This document shows positions 9,316 through 17,996 of a DNA stretch of 64,000 nucleotides, in pieces (position 1 is the first letter of the stretch; each line of letters starts with the position of its first letter). The notes beneath the pieces are model-generated. The model was not told the DNA's origin. It made no database searches and worked only from the letters and a program-made list of their open reading frames with translations. Location of the stretch: positions 992,001 to 1,056,000 of the forward strand of contig CP119313.1 in the NCBI GenBank assembly GCA_029202485.1, read 5' to 3'. The DNA comes from Candidatus Pedobacter colombiensis. Lineage in GTDB: Bacteria > Bacteroidota > Bacteroidia > Sphingobacteriales > Sphingobacteriaceae. The position numbers and the translations under genes were made by a program.

Positions 9316-10025
9316 TATTTACCCGGCTCCTCTAATAAATCAATAAACTCAATTGCATCAGTTTCCATTCTTAGGATGATGCGTTCAACCATCATATTTA
9401 ATATGTGGTATAATACATAGGCAATGATACCAATGATTAATCCGGTTGCAGAGGTGATCATTTTAGTATAAAGACCGCCTGATATGGTTCCAATTTCAAT
9501 AGCTCCTTTAATGGAAACATCATGGAAAATGGTAATTACTCCAATAATAGTTCCCACGAAACCAAGCATAGGGGCAATACCGGCAATAATACCAAGTACA
9601 CCGATGTTTTTTTCCAGCTTGGAGACTTCCAGTTTACCATTGTTCTCAATAGCAGCTTCGATATCTTTAATTGGTCTTCCGATACGTTTTAGTCCTTTTT
9701 CCAACATTCTGGCCAATGGAGAATTGTTGTTTTTACATAAGGCAATTGCATTGTCTAATCTGCCATCGTGTATGTATTGTTTAATCTGAAGCATCAGATT
9801 GGATTCTGTTTTAGATGCTTTTCGGATGGTAATGTATCTTTCAACAAAAATAACCAGGCCCATAAATGCTAAAAAAGCAAGTGGAAGCATTACCCAGCCT
9901 CCTTTTAACAATAGATCTATAAAATGTAGTTCCGGGGCAGGAGGAGTAACGGCCTGATTTAGCGCGTTTGCGGTATCGGTAAGTTGTTTAATGGTATCAG
10001 TGGCACTTTGAATTAATGCGATCAT
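9315..10025 (-). CDS. exbB: ExbB/TolQ/MotA-family proton-channel subunit
   Basis: The 236-residue protein has three predicted membrane segments in the family pattern: about 43-65 (GGWVMLPLAFLAFMGLVIFV), about 140-165 (GIIAGIAPMLGFVGTIIGVI) and about 185-210. The Gly/Thr-rich second and third helices form the proton path in ExbB/TolQ/MotA proteins. With ExbD and the TonB-like protein downstream it makes a complete energy-transduction complex. It starts 2 bp after the HU/SPOR gene. Whether it serves transport (TonB-like) or envelope constriction (Tol-like) cannot be told from this subunit. Confidence 0.92.
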   Translation of the reverse strand: MIALIQSATDTIKQLTDTANALNQAVTPPAPELHFIDLLLKGGWVMLPLAFLAFMGLVIFVERYITIRKASKTESNLMLQIKQYIHDGRLDNAIALCKNNNSPLARMLEKGLKRIGRPIKDIEAAIENNGKLEVSKLEKNIGVLGIIAGIAPMLGFVGTIIGVITIFHDVSIKGAIEIGTISGGLYTKMITSATGLIIGIIAYVLYHILNMMVERIILRMETDAIEFIDLLEEPGK

Positions 10026-10027
10026 AA

Positions 10028-11386
10028 TTATTTAGGATTGTTTGTGTGTCTAACTGTGTAAATGTAAATTCCTGGGATTTTTGTTGTTTTCTTCAGGACT
10101 TCAAGTTCTTTTTTCGCACTTTCTTCATCAGTAAATGAACCTATGCTGATTTTTACTCTTTTGCCTGGCATGTCGGCAACTTTTGCCTTGATACCTTTTC
10201 TCTTCATGTCAGCAAGGAAGTTATCTGCTTCCTTTTGATTAAGTAGTGATGCCGCAATAATTTCATAAGAAACTGTTTCCTGTTTTTCTACAGGTTTCCT
10301 GGTAGCTATGACTGAATCTTTTTTAGCAGAGTCTACAGCAAGAATGGCTTTTTCATTACTTTTTCTGATGCTGTCAGCCTGTGCAATAGAGTCTATTTTT
10401 ATTTGTTTGTTATCATTAATAGCTGGTACCGTATCTGTTTGTACAACAGGTGGTGGGGAAGTTTTTTTAATAATGCTATCAAACAGTTCGGGTTTTGCCA
10501 AATAAATAATTCCGGCAAGTACGATAATGCCAACAAGGGCAATAATTACTTTCAGATATGCAGGCACACCCAGTTTTTCCGGATCTGTATAATCCAGTTC
10601 AAAATGAGTAGATCCTTTTTGTTGAGTCTTTTCAAGGGCAGGAACAGGCTCCTTAACATCAATTGCTTTTACAACTTCAGGAGTTTCGATAACAACCGGC
10701 GGCTTTTCTTCTTCAACTTGAGGCCCAGGTACAACTTCCGCTATTTCCTCGTATACAGGCTGCTCATCGTGTTCTACTTCTTGTTGCTGCTCAGGTAATT
10801 CTGTACTCTCCAAATGAGAAATAAGTACATCATCAGTCAAAGGCTGATCCTCGGCTTCCGGAGCGCCATCACTCAGATCAGCATTGTTATTTTCGAGTGC
10901 TAATTGTGCCTCAGGTACATGTGGCTGTTCCTCTTTCTCAGGTAATTCTGCAGCTTGTAAAGACTCTTCTTCCTTACTGCTCAGGTCGGCCTTAACCGTT
11001 GGTAATCCGTAAAAATCGAAACCCAGATTGCTTTCCTGCTTAGGAATAAAGGTTAGGCTGCCCATTGTGGTTGAGAAAGTTCCCAGGTCACCAAAATCAG
11101 ATTCCTGGTGACCGGAAAGTTCATCCAGTATATTTTGAGAAAATTGTTCAACAAAATAAGTTGCTGCATCTACTGATATATTCTTTTTCTTGCTGATCAA
11201 ATCTGTAAGGAGTGTTTGTTCCTTTAAATCAGAAGTAAAGCTTAATGTATAGCTTGGTGGCAGAAACGAATGCGTATCTATATCATACCTCCCAGGAGAT
11301 TTCCTTTTATAAATGGTTCCCAGTCCGGGAATTCCCACTTCTTTGTGGGTTTTTATAAGTGTTGTCAGGTATGATAAGATATCCAT
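10028..11386 (-). CDS. HU-like/CCDC81 and SPOR domain membrane protein
   Basis: The N-terminal 130 or so residues resemble the HU-CCDC81 DNA-binding-like fold (VGIPGLGTIYKRKSPG; ESDFGDLGTFSTTMGSL). An acidic Glu/Pro-rich linker follows, then one membrane helix (about 270-290 of this start), a Ser/Ala/Asp-rich spacer and a C-terminal SPOR domain (about 375-445, VSYEIIAASLLNQKEADNFL), the fold that binds denuded septal peptidoglycan. The start is set at the ATG at 11386 (MDILSYLTTLIK); the frame is open to 11422. The HU-like part would face the cytoplasm and SPOR the periplasm, so a cell-division or envelope link is inferred. It is packed against exbB. Confidence 0.82.
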   Translation of the reverse strand: MDILSYLTTLIKTHKEVGIPGLGTIYKRKSPGRYDIDTHSFLPPSYTLSFTSDLKEQTLLTDLISKKKNISVDAATYFVEQFSQNILDELSGHQESDFGDLGTFSTTMGSLTFIPKQESNLGFDFYGLPTVKADLSSKEEESLQAAELPEKEEQPHVPEAQLALENNNADLSDGAPEAEDQPLTDDVLISHLESTELPEQQQEVEHDEQPVYEEIAEVVPGPQVEEEKPPVVIETPEVVKAIDVKEPVPALEKTQQKGSTHFELDYTDPEKLGVPAYLKVIIALVGIIVLAGIIYLAKPELFDSIIKKTSPPPVVQTDTVPAINDNKQIKIDSIAQADSIRKSNEKAILAVDSAKKDSVIATRKPVEKQETVSYEIIAASLLNQKEADNFLADMKRKGIKAKVADMPGKRVKISIGSFTDEESAKKELEVLKKTTKIPGIYIYTVRHTNNPK

Positions 11387-11439
11387 TCTGGTAAAATTAA
11401 ATTTTAATTCCGTACCAAGCAATTATTAATTGAAATGCA

Positions 11440-13158
11440 TTAGAACGAATAGGCTACACCGCCAAATATATTCAGCCCAATTGCCTCATAATATAGATAC
11501 TTGCTGTACTTGGTATTTAGCAAATTATTTACTCTGGCAAAGGCCGAAAATTTGTTGTTAATCTTATAAGTCGCCCCTACACCAAGGTCTACAAAGCCTT
11601 TCACTGTAACTACAGTTTCATTGGCCAGATCAGGAATGATATAAGGATTTGCAGGAGCAGCAGTGTAAACTTTTGCTTTGCTATCGTCCTGGATGGCAAC
11701 AGCTGCATTTAATGTAATTTGTTTGGTAATGGCATACATTAAATCAGAACTTAAACGCAATTGTGGTTTAAACCAGCTTTGTGTTTCTGCTGCAGGTTTA
11801 TAATCCTCAAAATTCAATTTACCTGTCCATTTTAAGGCATCACTCACCTGTACCGATAATTCGCCTTCAATACCTGTCAGTTTTGTGGTACCAAAATCGT
11901 AAATCACATCAAACTTGTTAAAGTGGGCAAAGTCATTTACAAACAAAGCCATATCTTCGATGCGTTTGTGATAGAATCTGGCTTTATAGCCAAATCCGGG
12001 ACCACCTGTTCCCTTAATACCACCACTGATGCTTAGTTTTTCTATTGAATTTTTGATGGATATGTTGCTATTCAAAAATGGATTTTCATCGGTCAGTTGT
12101 TTTAGGGAATTGCGATTCACATCACCTTTTACTTCTCCAAAAATTTCTAAGTAATCAGGTATCAAGGTAAAATCTGCGGTTACAGCTGGGAATATTCTGG
12201 TTGAGGAAACTGTTCCAAATTCCTGTACAAAATTGATTCCTGCATTAATCTTAACGCCATTGGCTTGCAGCTTAATGTATGGGTTTAACCTAAGCAGGTT
12301 GTTGCCTACATTAGTAAGCGCATCTTTTGTATTGCCAAATTCTGCTGAGGCCGCAAGACCTAAATTGAGACTGCTAATGCGTTTGTTCAGGTAACCATTC
12401 AATATAATTGAACTTTCTTTAGCATCGAATTTATCACTCCATACATATCCATTTAATTTAGCTGCATAGCTTAAGGCATCAGGATCATTGGTGAATTTAT
12501 TTACCAGTTCACCTTCGGCTTCAAGAAAGCTTAATGCCTGTTTTTCTGGATTAGGATTTAAAGTAGGGTTGTTTTTATCAATCCCATAAAAGTACAATCC
12601 GTTCCTTTGAAAGTTTAGCCGGCCGCTTAAAGTTACCAGGTCGCCAATGCTTCTACCAAAAACACTTAGCTGTTGCTGGTTTGCACTTTGTTTGTTTAGA
12701 CTTCCTGATTGCCCGAAATGTCTGAAAAATGCACCAGCTTGTAAAGCCTCATCTCTACCAATATTGATATAGGCTTCAGCCATTGTTGTTGATGCAGAAC
12801 CGAAAGCGCCTTTAACGTAATTGTTAATCAGTTCCGTTTCTTTTTCTGCTGCCAGCTGTTGGGCCTGTAGTTTATTGATGTCCGAGTTTAATTCAAGTTT
12901 TCTATCGGTTAAGCTGTAATTGAATTTTGCTTTATAAGTTTTAACATCATTCAAATCAGGACTTCTCCTTAATTTAACGGCTTCTGCTAAAACAGGCTTA
13001 TAAGGTCTTACCACTTCAATTTCCTCGGTTACCGCTTTATCTTCTGTTTTTTTCTCTTCCGTTTTCTTCTCGGTCGTTTTTTTGTCTTGCGCGATAGTGT
13101 TTAGGGTACCTGCTGCAATAAAAAATAGGGTTGTATATATTAATTTGGTCAATCTCAT
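11440..13158 (-). CDS. outer-membrane beta-barrel protein, TonB-receptor-like
   Basis: The 572-residue protein begins with a signal peptide (1-23), then a Lys/Glu/Thr-rich stretch (24-45), then a conserved-looking EEIEVVRPYKPVLAEA segment. The rest alternates polar and aromatic residues in beta-barrel style, with repeated NINxGRD and LNGYLNKR-type strands, and ends in GGVAYSF with a terminal Phe as in proteins folded by Bam. It lacks a clear plug domain, so it is not a full TonB-dependent receptor. It lies 11 bp after the TPR gene and 53 bp before the HU/SPOR gene, and is probably the outer-membrane member of this run. Confidence 0.7.
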   Translation of the reverse strand: MRLTKLIYTTLFFIAAGTLNTIAQDKKTTEKKTEEKKTEDKAVTEEIEVVRPYKPVLAEAVKLRRSPDLNDVKTYKAKFNYSLTDRKLELNSDINKLQAQQLAAEKETELINNYVKGAFGSASTTMAEAYINIGRDEALQAGAFFRHFGQSGSLNKQSANQQQLSVFGRSIGDLVTLSGRLNFQRNGLYFYGIDKNNPTLNPNPEKQALSFLEAEGELVNKFTNDPDALSYAAKLNGYVWSDKFDAKESSIILNGYLNKRISSLNLGLAASAEFGNTKDALTNVGNNLLRLNPYIKLQANGVKINAGINFVQEFGTVSSTRIFPAVTADFTLIPDYLEIFGEVKGDVNRNSLKQLTDENPFLNSNISIKNSIEKLSISGGIKGTGGPGFGYKARFYHKRIEDMALFVNDFAHFNKFDVIYDFGTTKLTGIEGELSVQVSDALKWTGKLNFEDYKPAAETQSWFKPQLRLSSDLMYAITKQITLNAAVAIQDDSKAKVYTAAPANPYIIPDLANETVVTVKGFVDLGVGATYKINNKFSAFARVNNLLNTKYSKYLYYEAIGLNIFGGVAYSF

Positions 13159-13169
13159 GTCGCTTAGTC

Positions 13170-16100
13170 TTATTTAATTTTTTCTAATTTCGCTTTGGCA
13201 GTAGGCACAATATCATCTTTGCCATCGTAGTTATCTATAATACTCAATAGCGTACTTTTTGCCTGTAAATTATCTTTTAAGGCTACATAGTTATCGGATA
13301 GTAATATAAAAGCCTTAGCTACCCAATAATCATAAGAAGGCATATTATTAATCAAATCAAAACAAGTTTTTGTTGATGTTTTATAATCGCGTTTAGCATA
13401 TTGTACAGCTGCCAGGTTATACTTAGCCTCGGCAGCAGCAAGCGTTTTGGTTTTGCTAACTACGTTGTTAAATGATTTTACAGCGAGTGTTGTATCTGCT
13501 TTTAATAAGTAAGCTTTACCTGCGTACAGGTCCACACTGTTTTTCTCTTCTTCAGAAGCTTTATCAGACTCTTTAATCAACTGTACATATTTCAATACAT
13601 CATCCGGCATGTTCAACGCATTGTAAGCTTTTAAAAGATTGTTTAACGCGTAAGTATAATGCACTTTGTAATCAGCCGTTGTTTCCAGTCGTTTCAGGTA
13701 TACAATGGCTTCATTGTATTTTTTCTGATCAAGGAAAAGTTTGGAAATGCTCACCAGCGAACGCTCGGTATAATCACTTGTCCAGTCGTTCAAAATATAT
13801 TCATAGTCAGGAATAGCTTCATTAGGCCGACCTAATTTAACCAGTGATTCTGCTCTGATAAATTTAGCTTCTTTATCGTGTATGGCTTTAGGGAACTTAT
13901 CAAAGTAAGCATTGATCGCTTCAAAAGCCCCTTTCGCATCGCCTTTTAGATATAAGTTGTTTGCTCCCTGAAACAGGATATTGTCTTGTTCTGCCGATGA
14001 GTAATTACCCAGTGGGGTAGTGCCCGCATAGGCAATGAAACCTTGAGAATCTCCTTTATCTACGTAAATATTCTTGATGGATCCTAAAGCCTGTTTAGCC
14101 TCCTCAGTACTTGCATAGTCTCTGATTACTTTTTTGAATGATTCCAGGGCTGCATCATCCTGGTTTTGGTTGTATTGAACCAAGCCGATGGTTACCAATG
14201 CACGCGGTACATAACTACTGTTAGGGTACTGACTTACCAGGCTAATCAAATCTGATTTCGATTTGTCCAAATCGCCTTTATTGAAATAAGTATAGGCCAT
14301 TTCAAAACCTGCATCATCGGCATAATTTGAGGTAGGGAATTGTTTAAGCAGGCTTTGCATGGTACTGATCTTCGCATCATTTTGATTTTCCAGACCTTGA
14401 ATCATACCGCGTTGAAATAAAGCGTAATCTTCACCTGTAGCCTTACTACTAATAATCTTGTTGTAGTTTACCAGGGCATTAGCATAGCTTTTGCTTACAA
14501 AATAAGAATCCGCTAGTCTGATGGTCGCATCATTTACTGTTTTCTGATCCTTATCATTGCCTTTTAAAAAACGCTCAAAATAAGTAGCTGCTTTGCCGTA
14601 GCGCTCATCTTCAAAAGCCGAATAGGCAAGGGCATAATTTGCGAAATTGTAAACGCCGGTTTTATTGGCACCCGGCATAGCCAAAAATGTCTCAAAATGT
14701 TTTACCGCTTCACCAAACTTTCTGAGTTCGTAGCAGGCTTCTGCTTTCCAGTAGGTGCTTAATGCAAGAATCTCTTCATCCTGAGGGAATTTTTCTGAGC
14801 GAAGGAACATCGATAATGCATTTGGGAATGCTCTTTCGTTATAAAATTCAAGTCCTCTGAAGTAAGTTACTTTTTGATAAGCCTCTTTGGCTCCTTCCGA
14901 TTTATTTTGAATAGGCTCTAAAATATCTATCGCGGCCTGATAATTTTTACTGGTTAGGAGGATTTCTCCAAGCAGTGTTTTGGCATCATTTAATTTCCGT
15001 GAGGTCGGAAACTGCTTTAAGAAATTTTGAGTGGCTTCCAGTGCTTGTTGGTTAAAATCAAGCTCATAACTTAATCTGGCATAGTTGATCCAGGCTTCTT
15101 CCTGTATCACCTTATCGAAATCAAGTCTTGAAGCCCTGAAGAAAGCACTTCTGGCTTTTTCTTTATTTTTTAACTGCAGGAAGGAGCGACCCAATGTATA
15201 CATCCCGCTTTGTAGGTAAATGTCATCTGTATCCAGTTTCTCCAATACACTTACCGATTCACTGTATTTTTTCAATTCAAATAAGGAATAACCATACTGA
15301 TAGATAAAAAGGTTATTCTTATTGTTTGATTTATCTTTTGCATAAAAATCTCTGAAATACTTCTCGGCATTTGCATAATCAGATTTCGCAAAATAAGAAG
15401 CTGCAATCAGGCTCAGCATTTCTGCTTCATACTGTTGCTTAGAGGTCTTTAAAATAGGAATGGCATAATTGATCACGTCATCATAACGCTCATCCAGGTA
15501 GTACATAGAAGTAATGTAATACGGGTAGCTTGCTTCGTAAGTAGGTGATCCTTTTAGTTTTTCAAAATTGCTTAGTGCAGTTTTATATTCTTTGTTCAGG
15601 TAATTGATATAAGCAAAGTAATAGGTAGCACTTTCCTGAAAAGGTGATTTTTCCTTTTTCACCGCTTCAAATAAAGGTTCTGCTTTTTCTATGTTCTTCA
15701 GTTCAAAATAGGCATATCCTTGTTTAAACTGATACTCTAGTCGTTGTTTACCGGAAAGGGTAGAAGGGTCAGTTTTTTCAAACCATTCCAGTGCTTTCTG
15801 GTAGTTTTTTTGTGCAAAATATGATTTACCTACATGGAAGTAAGCAAGTTTCGTATTTGGATTTAGGGGATAATTTTTAATGAAGTCTTGAAACAAGCTT
15901 TCTGCATCCCTGTTACCGAGTTCTAAGGCACAAACGGCAGCATAGAACTTGGCATTTTCTTTAAGCATTGACAACTCGGCATTGCTTTCTGGTTGGGTAC
16001 TTGGCTTTTGTCTCTGCTGCTCCACCAGTCTAAACTGTTGCGCCGCAGCTACATATTTCTCGTTATCGAGTAGTTCCAAACCAGTTTGGTAGTTCTTGTT

Positions 16101-16187
16101 CAGGTTCACGAGTACACTCGTTTGCGCGTAACCGGCCGTAAAGCCCCCTGCTAGCAGTAGCGGAATAAAAAAGTATTTTTTTGACAT
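13170..16187 (-). CDS. large exported TPR-repeat protein
   Basis: The 1005-residue protein has a signal peptide (1-21) followed by many tetratricopeptide repeats along its whole length, such as AYFHVGKSYFAQKNYQKALEWF and GYAYFELKNIEKAEPLF. This is a long alpha-solenoid of the kind that binds other proteins in the periplasm, related in style to YbgF/BamD-type proteins. It is the first gene of the minus-strand run that continues through the beta-barrel, HU/SPOR, ExbB, ExbD and TonB-like genes. No catalytic motif is seen. A scaffold role for the envelope complex is inference. Confidence 0.85.
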   Translation of the reverse strand: MSKKYFFIPLLLAGGFTAGYAQTSVLVNLNKNYQTGLELLDNEKYVAAAQQFRLVEQQRQKPSTQPESNAELSMLKENAKFYAAVCALELGNRDAESLFQDFIKNYPLNPNTKLAYFHVGKSYFAQKNYQKALEWFEKTDPSTLSGKQRLEYQFKQGYAYFELKNIEKAEPLFEAVKKEKSPFQESATYYFAYINYLNKEYKTALSNFEKLKGSPTYEASYPYYITSMYYLDERYDDVINYAIPILKTSKQQYEAEMLSLIAASYFAKSDYANAEKYFRDFYAKDKSNNKNNLFIYQYGYSLFELKKYSESVSVLEKLDTDDIYLQSGMYTLGRSFLQLKNKEKARSAFFRASRLDFDKVIQEEAWINYARLSYELDFNQQALEATQNFLKQFPTSRKLNDAKTLLGEILLTSKNYQAAIDILEPIQNKSEGAKEAYQKVTYFRGLEFYNERAFPNALSMFLRSEKFPQDEEILALSTYWKAEACYELRKFGEAVKHFETFLAMPGANKTGVYNFANYALAYSAFEDERYGKAATYFERFLKGNDKDQKTVNDATIRLADSYFVSKSYANALVNYNKIISSKATGEDYALFQRGMIQGLENQNDAKISTMQSLLKQFPTSNYADDAGFEMAYTYFNKGDLDKSKSDLISLVSQYPNSSYVPRALVTIGLVQYNQNQDDAALESFKKVIRDYASTEEAKQALGSIKNIYVDKGDSQGFIAYAGTTPLGNYSSAEQDNILFQGANNLYLKGDAKGAFEAINAYFDKFPKAIHDKEAKFIRAESLVKLGRPNEAIPDYEYILNDWTSDYTERSLVSISKLFLDQKKYNEAIVYLKRLETTADYKVHYTYALNNLLKAYNALNMPDDVLKYVQLIKESDKASEEEKNSVDLYAGKAYLLKADTTLAVKSFNNVVSKTKTLAAAEAKYNLAAVQYAKRDYKTSTKTCFDLINNMPSYDYWVAKAFILLSDNYVALKDNLQAKSTLLSIIDNYDGKDDIVPTAKAKLEKIK

Positions 16188-16356
16188 CTGATTTCAAATA
16201 TGGTTGGTACTAATATAGATATAGTATTGGGTCTTATTAACATAAGAAATTAACATGTGTTGATAACACAGGTTTAACGATTTTTAAAGAAAGTTCGTAT
16301 TGATTCTTAAAAAATATCCATCCTCTATGGGATTGATGTTGTGCTGAACCGGCTTT

Positions 16357-17289
16357 TTAGTCGTTCTGAGCAGCTAATAGATAGAGTACGGCCATGCGTA
16401 CCGCTACACCATTTTCAACCTGTTCAAGGATGATAGATTGCTTGCTGTCAGCTACATCACTGGTAATCTCCACACCCCTGTTGATAGGGCCTGGATGCAT
16501 TACAATGATTTCTTTATCCAGATTGTCCAGGATCTGTTTATTTAGTCCGTACATCATCGCATATTCTCTTAAAGAAGGGAAATACTTGATGTCTTGTCGC
16601 TCCAGTTGTATGCGTAGCATATTGGCTACATCGCACCAATTTAAAGCTTTGATTAAATCGTGTTCAACTTTTACACCTAGACTTTCAATGTGCTTAGGGA
16701 TTAAGGTTGTAGGGCCACATACCATTACTTCTGCACCTAGTTTTTGCAGGCAAAGGATATTTGAAATGGCTACTCTGGAGTGGAGGATGTCACCTACAAT
16801 CACTACTTTTTTACCTGCTACATCACCAAGTTTCTGGCGGATAGAGAAAGCATCCAGTAAAGCTTGTGTAGGGTGTTCGTGAGCTCCATCACCCGCGTTA
16901 ACGATTTGGGCTTTGATGTGTTTACTTAAAAACTGACCGGCACCAGCATAAGGGTGTCTCATGACCACCATGTCCACTTTCATGGCTAGAATGTTGTTTA
17001 CCGTATCAATCAGGGTTTCACCCTTACTTACCGATGAAGAGGATGCAGCGAAATTAACTACGTCGGCCGAAAGGCGTTTTTCAGCCAGTTCAAATGAAAG
17101 TTTGGTCCTGGTAGAGTTCTCAAAAAATATATTGGCAATAGTGATGTCTCTTAACGAAGGGACCCTTTTTATTGGCCTGTTAATTACATCTTTGAAATTA
17201 TCTGCAGTTTCGAAGATTAATTCGATATCATTCCGGTTAATATCTTTGATTCCTAAAAGATGTCGGGTTGATAATTTTTCTACTGCCAT
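16357..17289 (-). CDS. pyrB: aspartate carbamoyltransferase catalytic subunit
   Basis: The 310-residue enzyme condenses carbamoyl phosphate and aspartate, the first committed step of pyrimidine synthesis. Visible motifs are the carbamoyl-phosphate loop NSTRTKLSFE (about 58-67), the HPTQALLDAF segment, and HPGPINRGVEI near the C-terminus. The length is usual for the catalytic chain. It starts 1 bp after pyrR ends, so the two are surely one transcript. No regulatory pyrI is adjacent. Confidence 0.96.
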   Translation of the reverse strand: MAVEKLSTRHLLGIKDINRNDIELIFETADNFKDVINRPIKRVPSLRDITIANIFFENSTRTKLSFELAEKRLSADVVNFAASSSSVSKGETLIDTVNNILAMKVDMVVMRHPYAGAGQFLSKHIKAQIVNAGDGAHEHPTQALLDAFSIRQKLGDVAGKKVVIVGDILHSRVAISNILCLQKLGAEVMVCGPTTLIPKHIESLGVKVEHDLIKALNWCDVANMLRIQLERQDIKYFPSLREYAMMYGLNKQILDNLDKEIIVMHPGPINRGVEITSDVADSKQSIILEQVENGVAVRMAVLYLLAAQND

Positions 17290-17290
17290 A

Positions 17291-17839
17291 TTATTTATTG
17301 CTTTCTGATATTAAGATAACTTTGTCTTCTCCTTCTGTTTCTTTCCAGCTCACCCGCACTTGTTGCGAGTCAAGCGTATCTACCTGTAATCCGATATAAT
17401 CCGGCTCAATGGGTACGTGTCTTGAAAAGCGTCGGTCAATTAGCACCAGTAATTCTACTTTAGCAGGTCTTCCGTATGCCAATAGTGCATCAAGCGCAGC
17501 ACGGATAGTCCGCCCAGTCCACAATACATCATCAATTAAGATTACGTTTTTGCCTTCAATAATAAAATCTATGGTATTGCTGCTTGCAGAAACGAGCCCA
17601 TCTTTCCGTCTAAAATCATCTCTAAAGAAAGTGATATCTAAATTACCTTTCTTAATGGCGCTTTTTTTCAGGACTTCTGAAAGTTCGTGTTTTACTCTAT
17701 CGGCAAAGTAACTGCCGCGTGGCTGTATACCAATTAAAACAGTATTAGAAAAATCGTTGTGATTCTCAATTAATTGATGACAAAGTCGCTTAATTGTGAT
17801 CTGGAATTTTTGACCGTCTAGCAGTGTTCGTTTTTGCAT
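17291..17839 (-). CDS. pyrR: PyrR regulator / uracil phosphoribosyltransferase
   Basis: The 182-residue protein is a type I phosphoribosyltransferase with the PRPP-binding motif VILIDDVLWTGRTI (about 98-111), the hallmark of PyrR. In Firmicutes PyrR binds pyr mRNA and causes attenuation, and it also has uracil phosphoribosyltransferase activity. It leads a two-gene unit with pyrB. The mapped promoter box implies a leader of only about 10 nt, leaving no space for an attenuator before this gene. The mode of regulation is therefore open, while the enzymatic role is well supported. Confidence 0.93.
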   Translation of the reverse strand: MQKRTLLDGQKFQITIKRLCHQLIENHNDFSNTVLIGIQPRGSYFADRVKHELSEVLKKSAIKKGNLDITFFRDDFRRKDGLVSASSNTIDFIIEGKNVILIDDVLWTGRTIRAALDALLAYGRPAKVELLVLIDRRFSRHVPIEPDYIGLQVDTLDSQQVRVSWKETEGEDKVILISESNK

Positions 17840-17855
17840 TGACTTAAAGATTATG

Positions 17856-17884
17856 CAAATATAGCCAAAATTTGGAACCTCAAA
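17856..17884 (-). promoter_or_regulatory. pyrR-pyrB promoter
   Basis: On the minus strand TTTG (17884-17881) precedes TATATTTG (17863-17856) by 17 nt, fitting the Bacteroidota promoter pattern. The start site would fall near 17849, about 10 nt before the ATG. Confidence 0.7.
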
Positions 17885-17996
17885 TACATAAAGATGCTTT
17901 TAAATTTAAAAAGTACAAAATGCTAATGTAGCAGCTTGTCCTTAAATATGTTATGTATTTGAATTTATGATTTCAATATTTATGGGCATATATTCA

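Noticed and set aside
10403..10798. Plus-strand frame of 131 codons
   Set aside because: It is antisense to the HU/SPOR linker; the low-complexity linker keeps the other strand open by chance.
16394..16882. Plus-strand frame of 162 codons
   Set aside because: It is antisense to pyrB, whose motifs are intact on the minus strand; Cys/Ser-rich composition is typical of a shadow.
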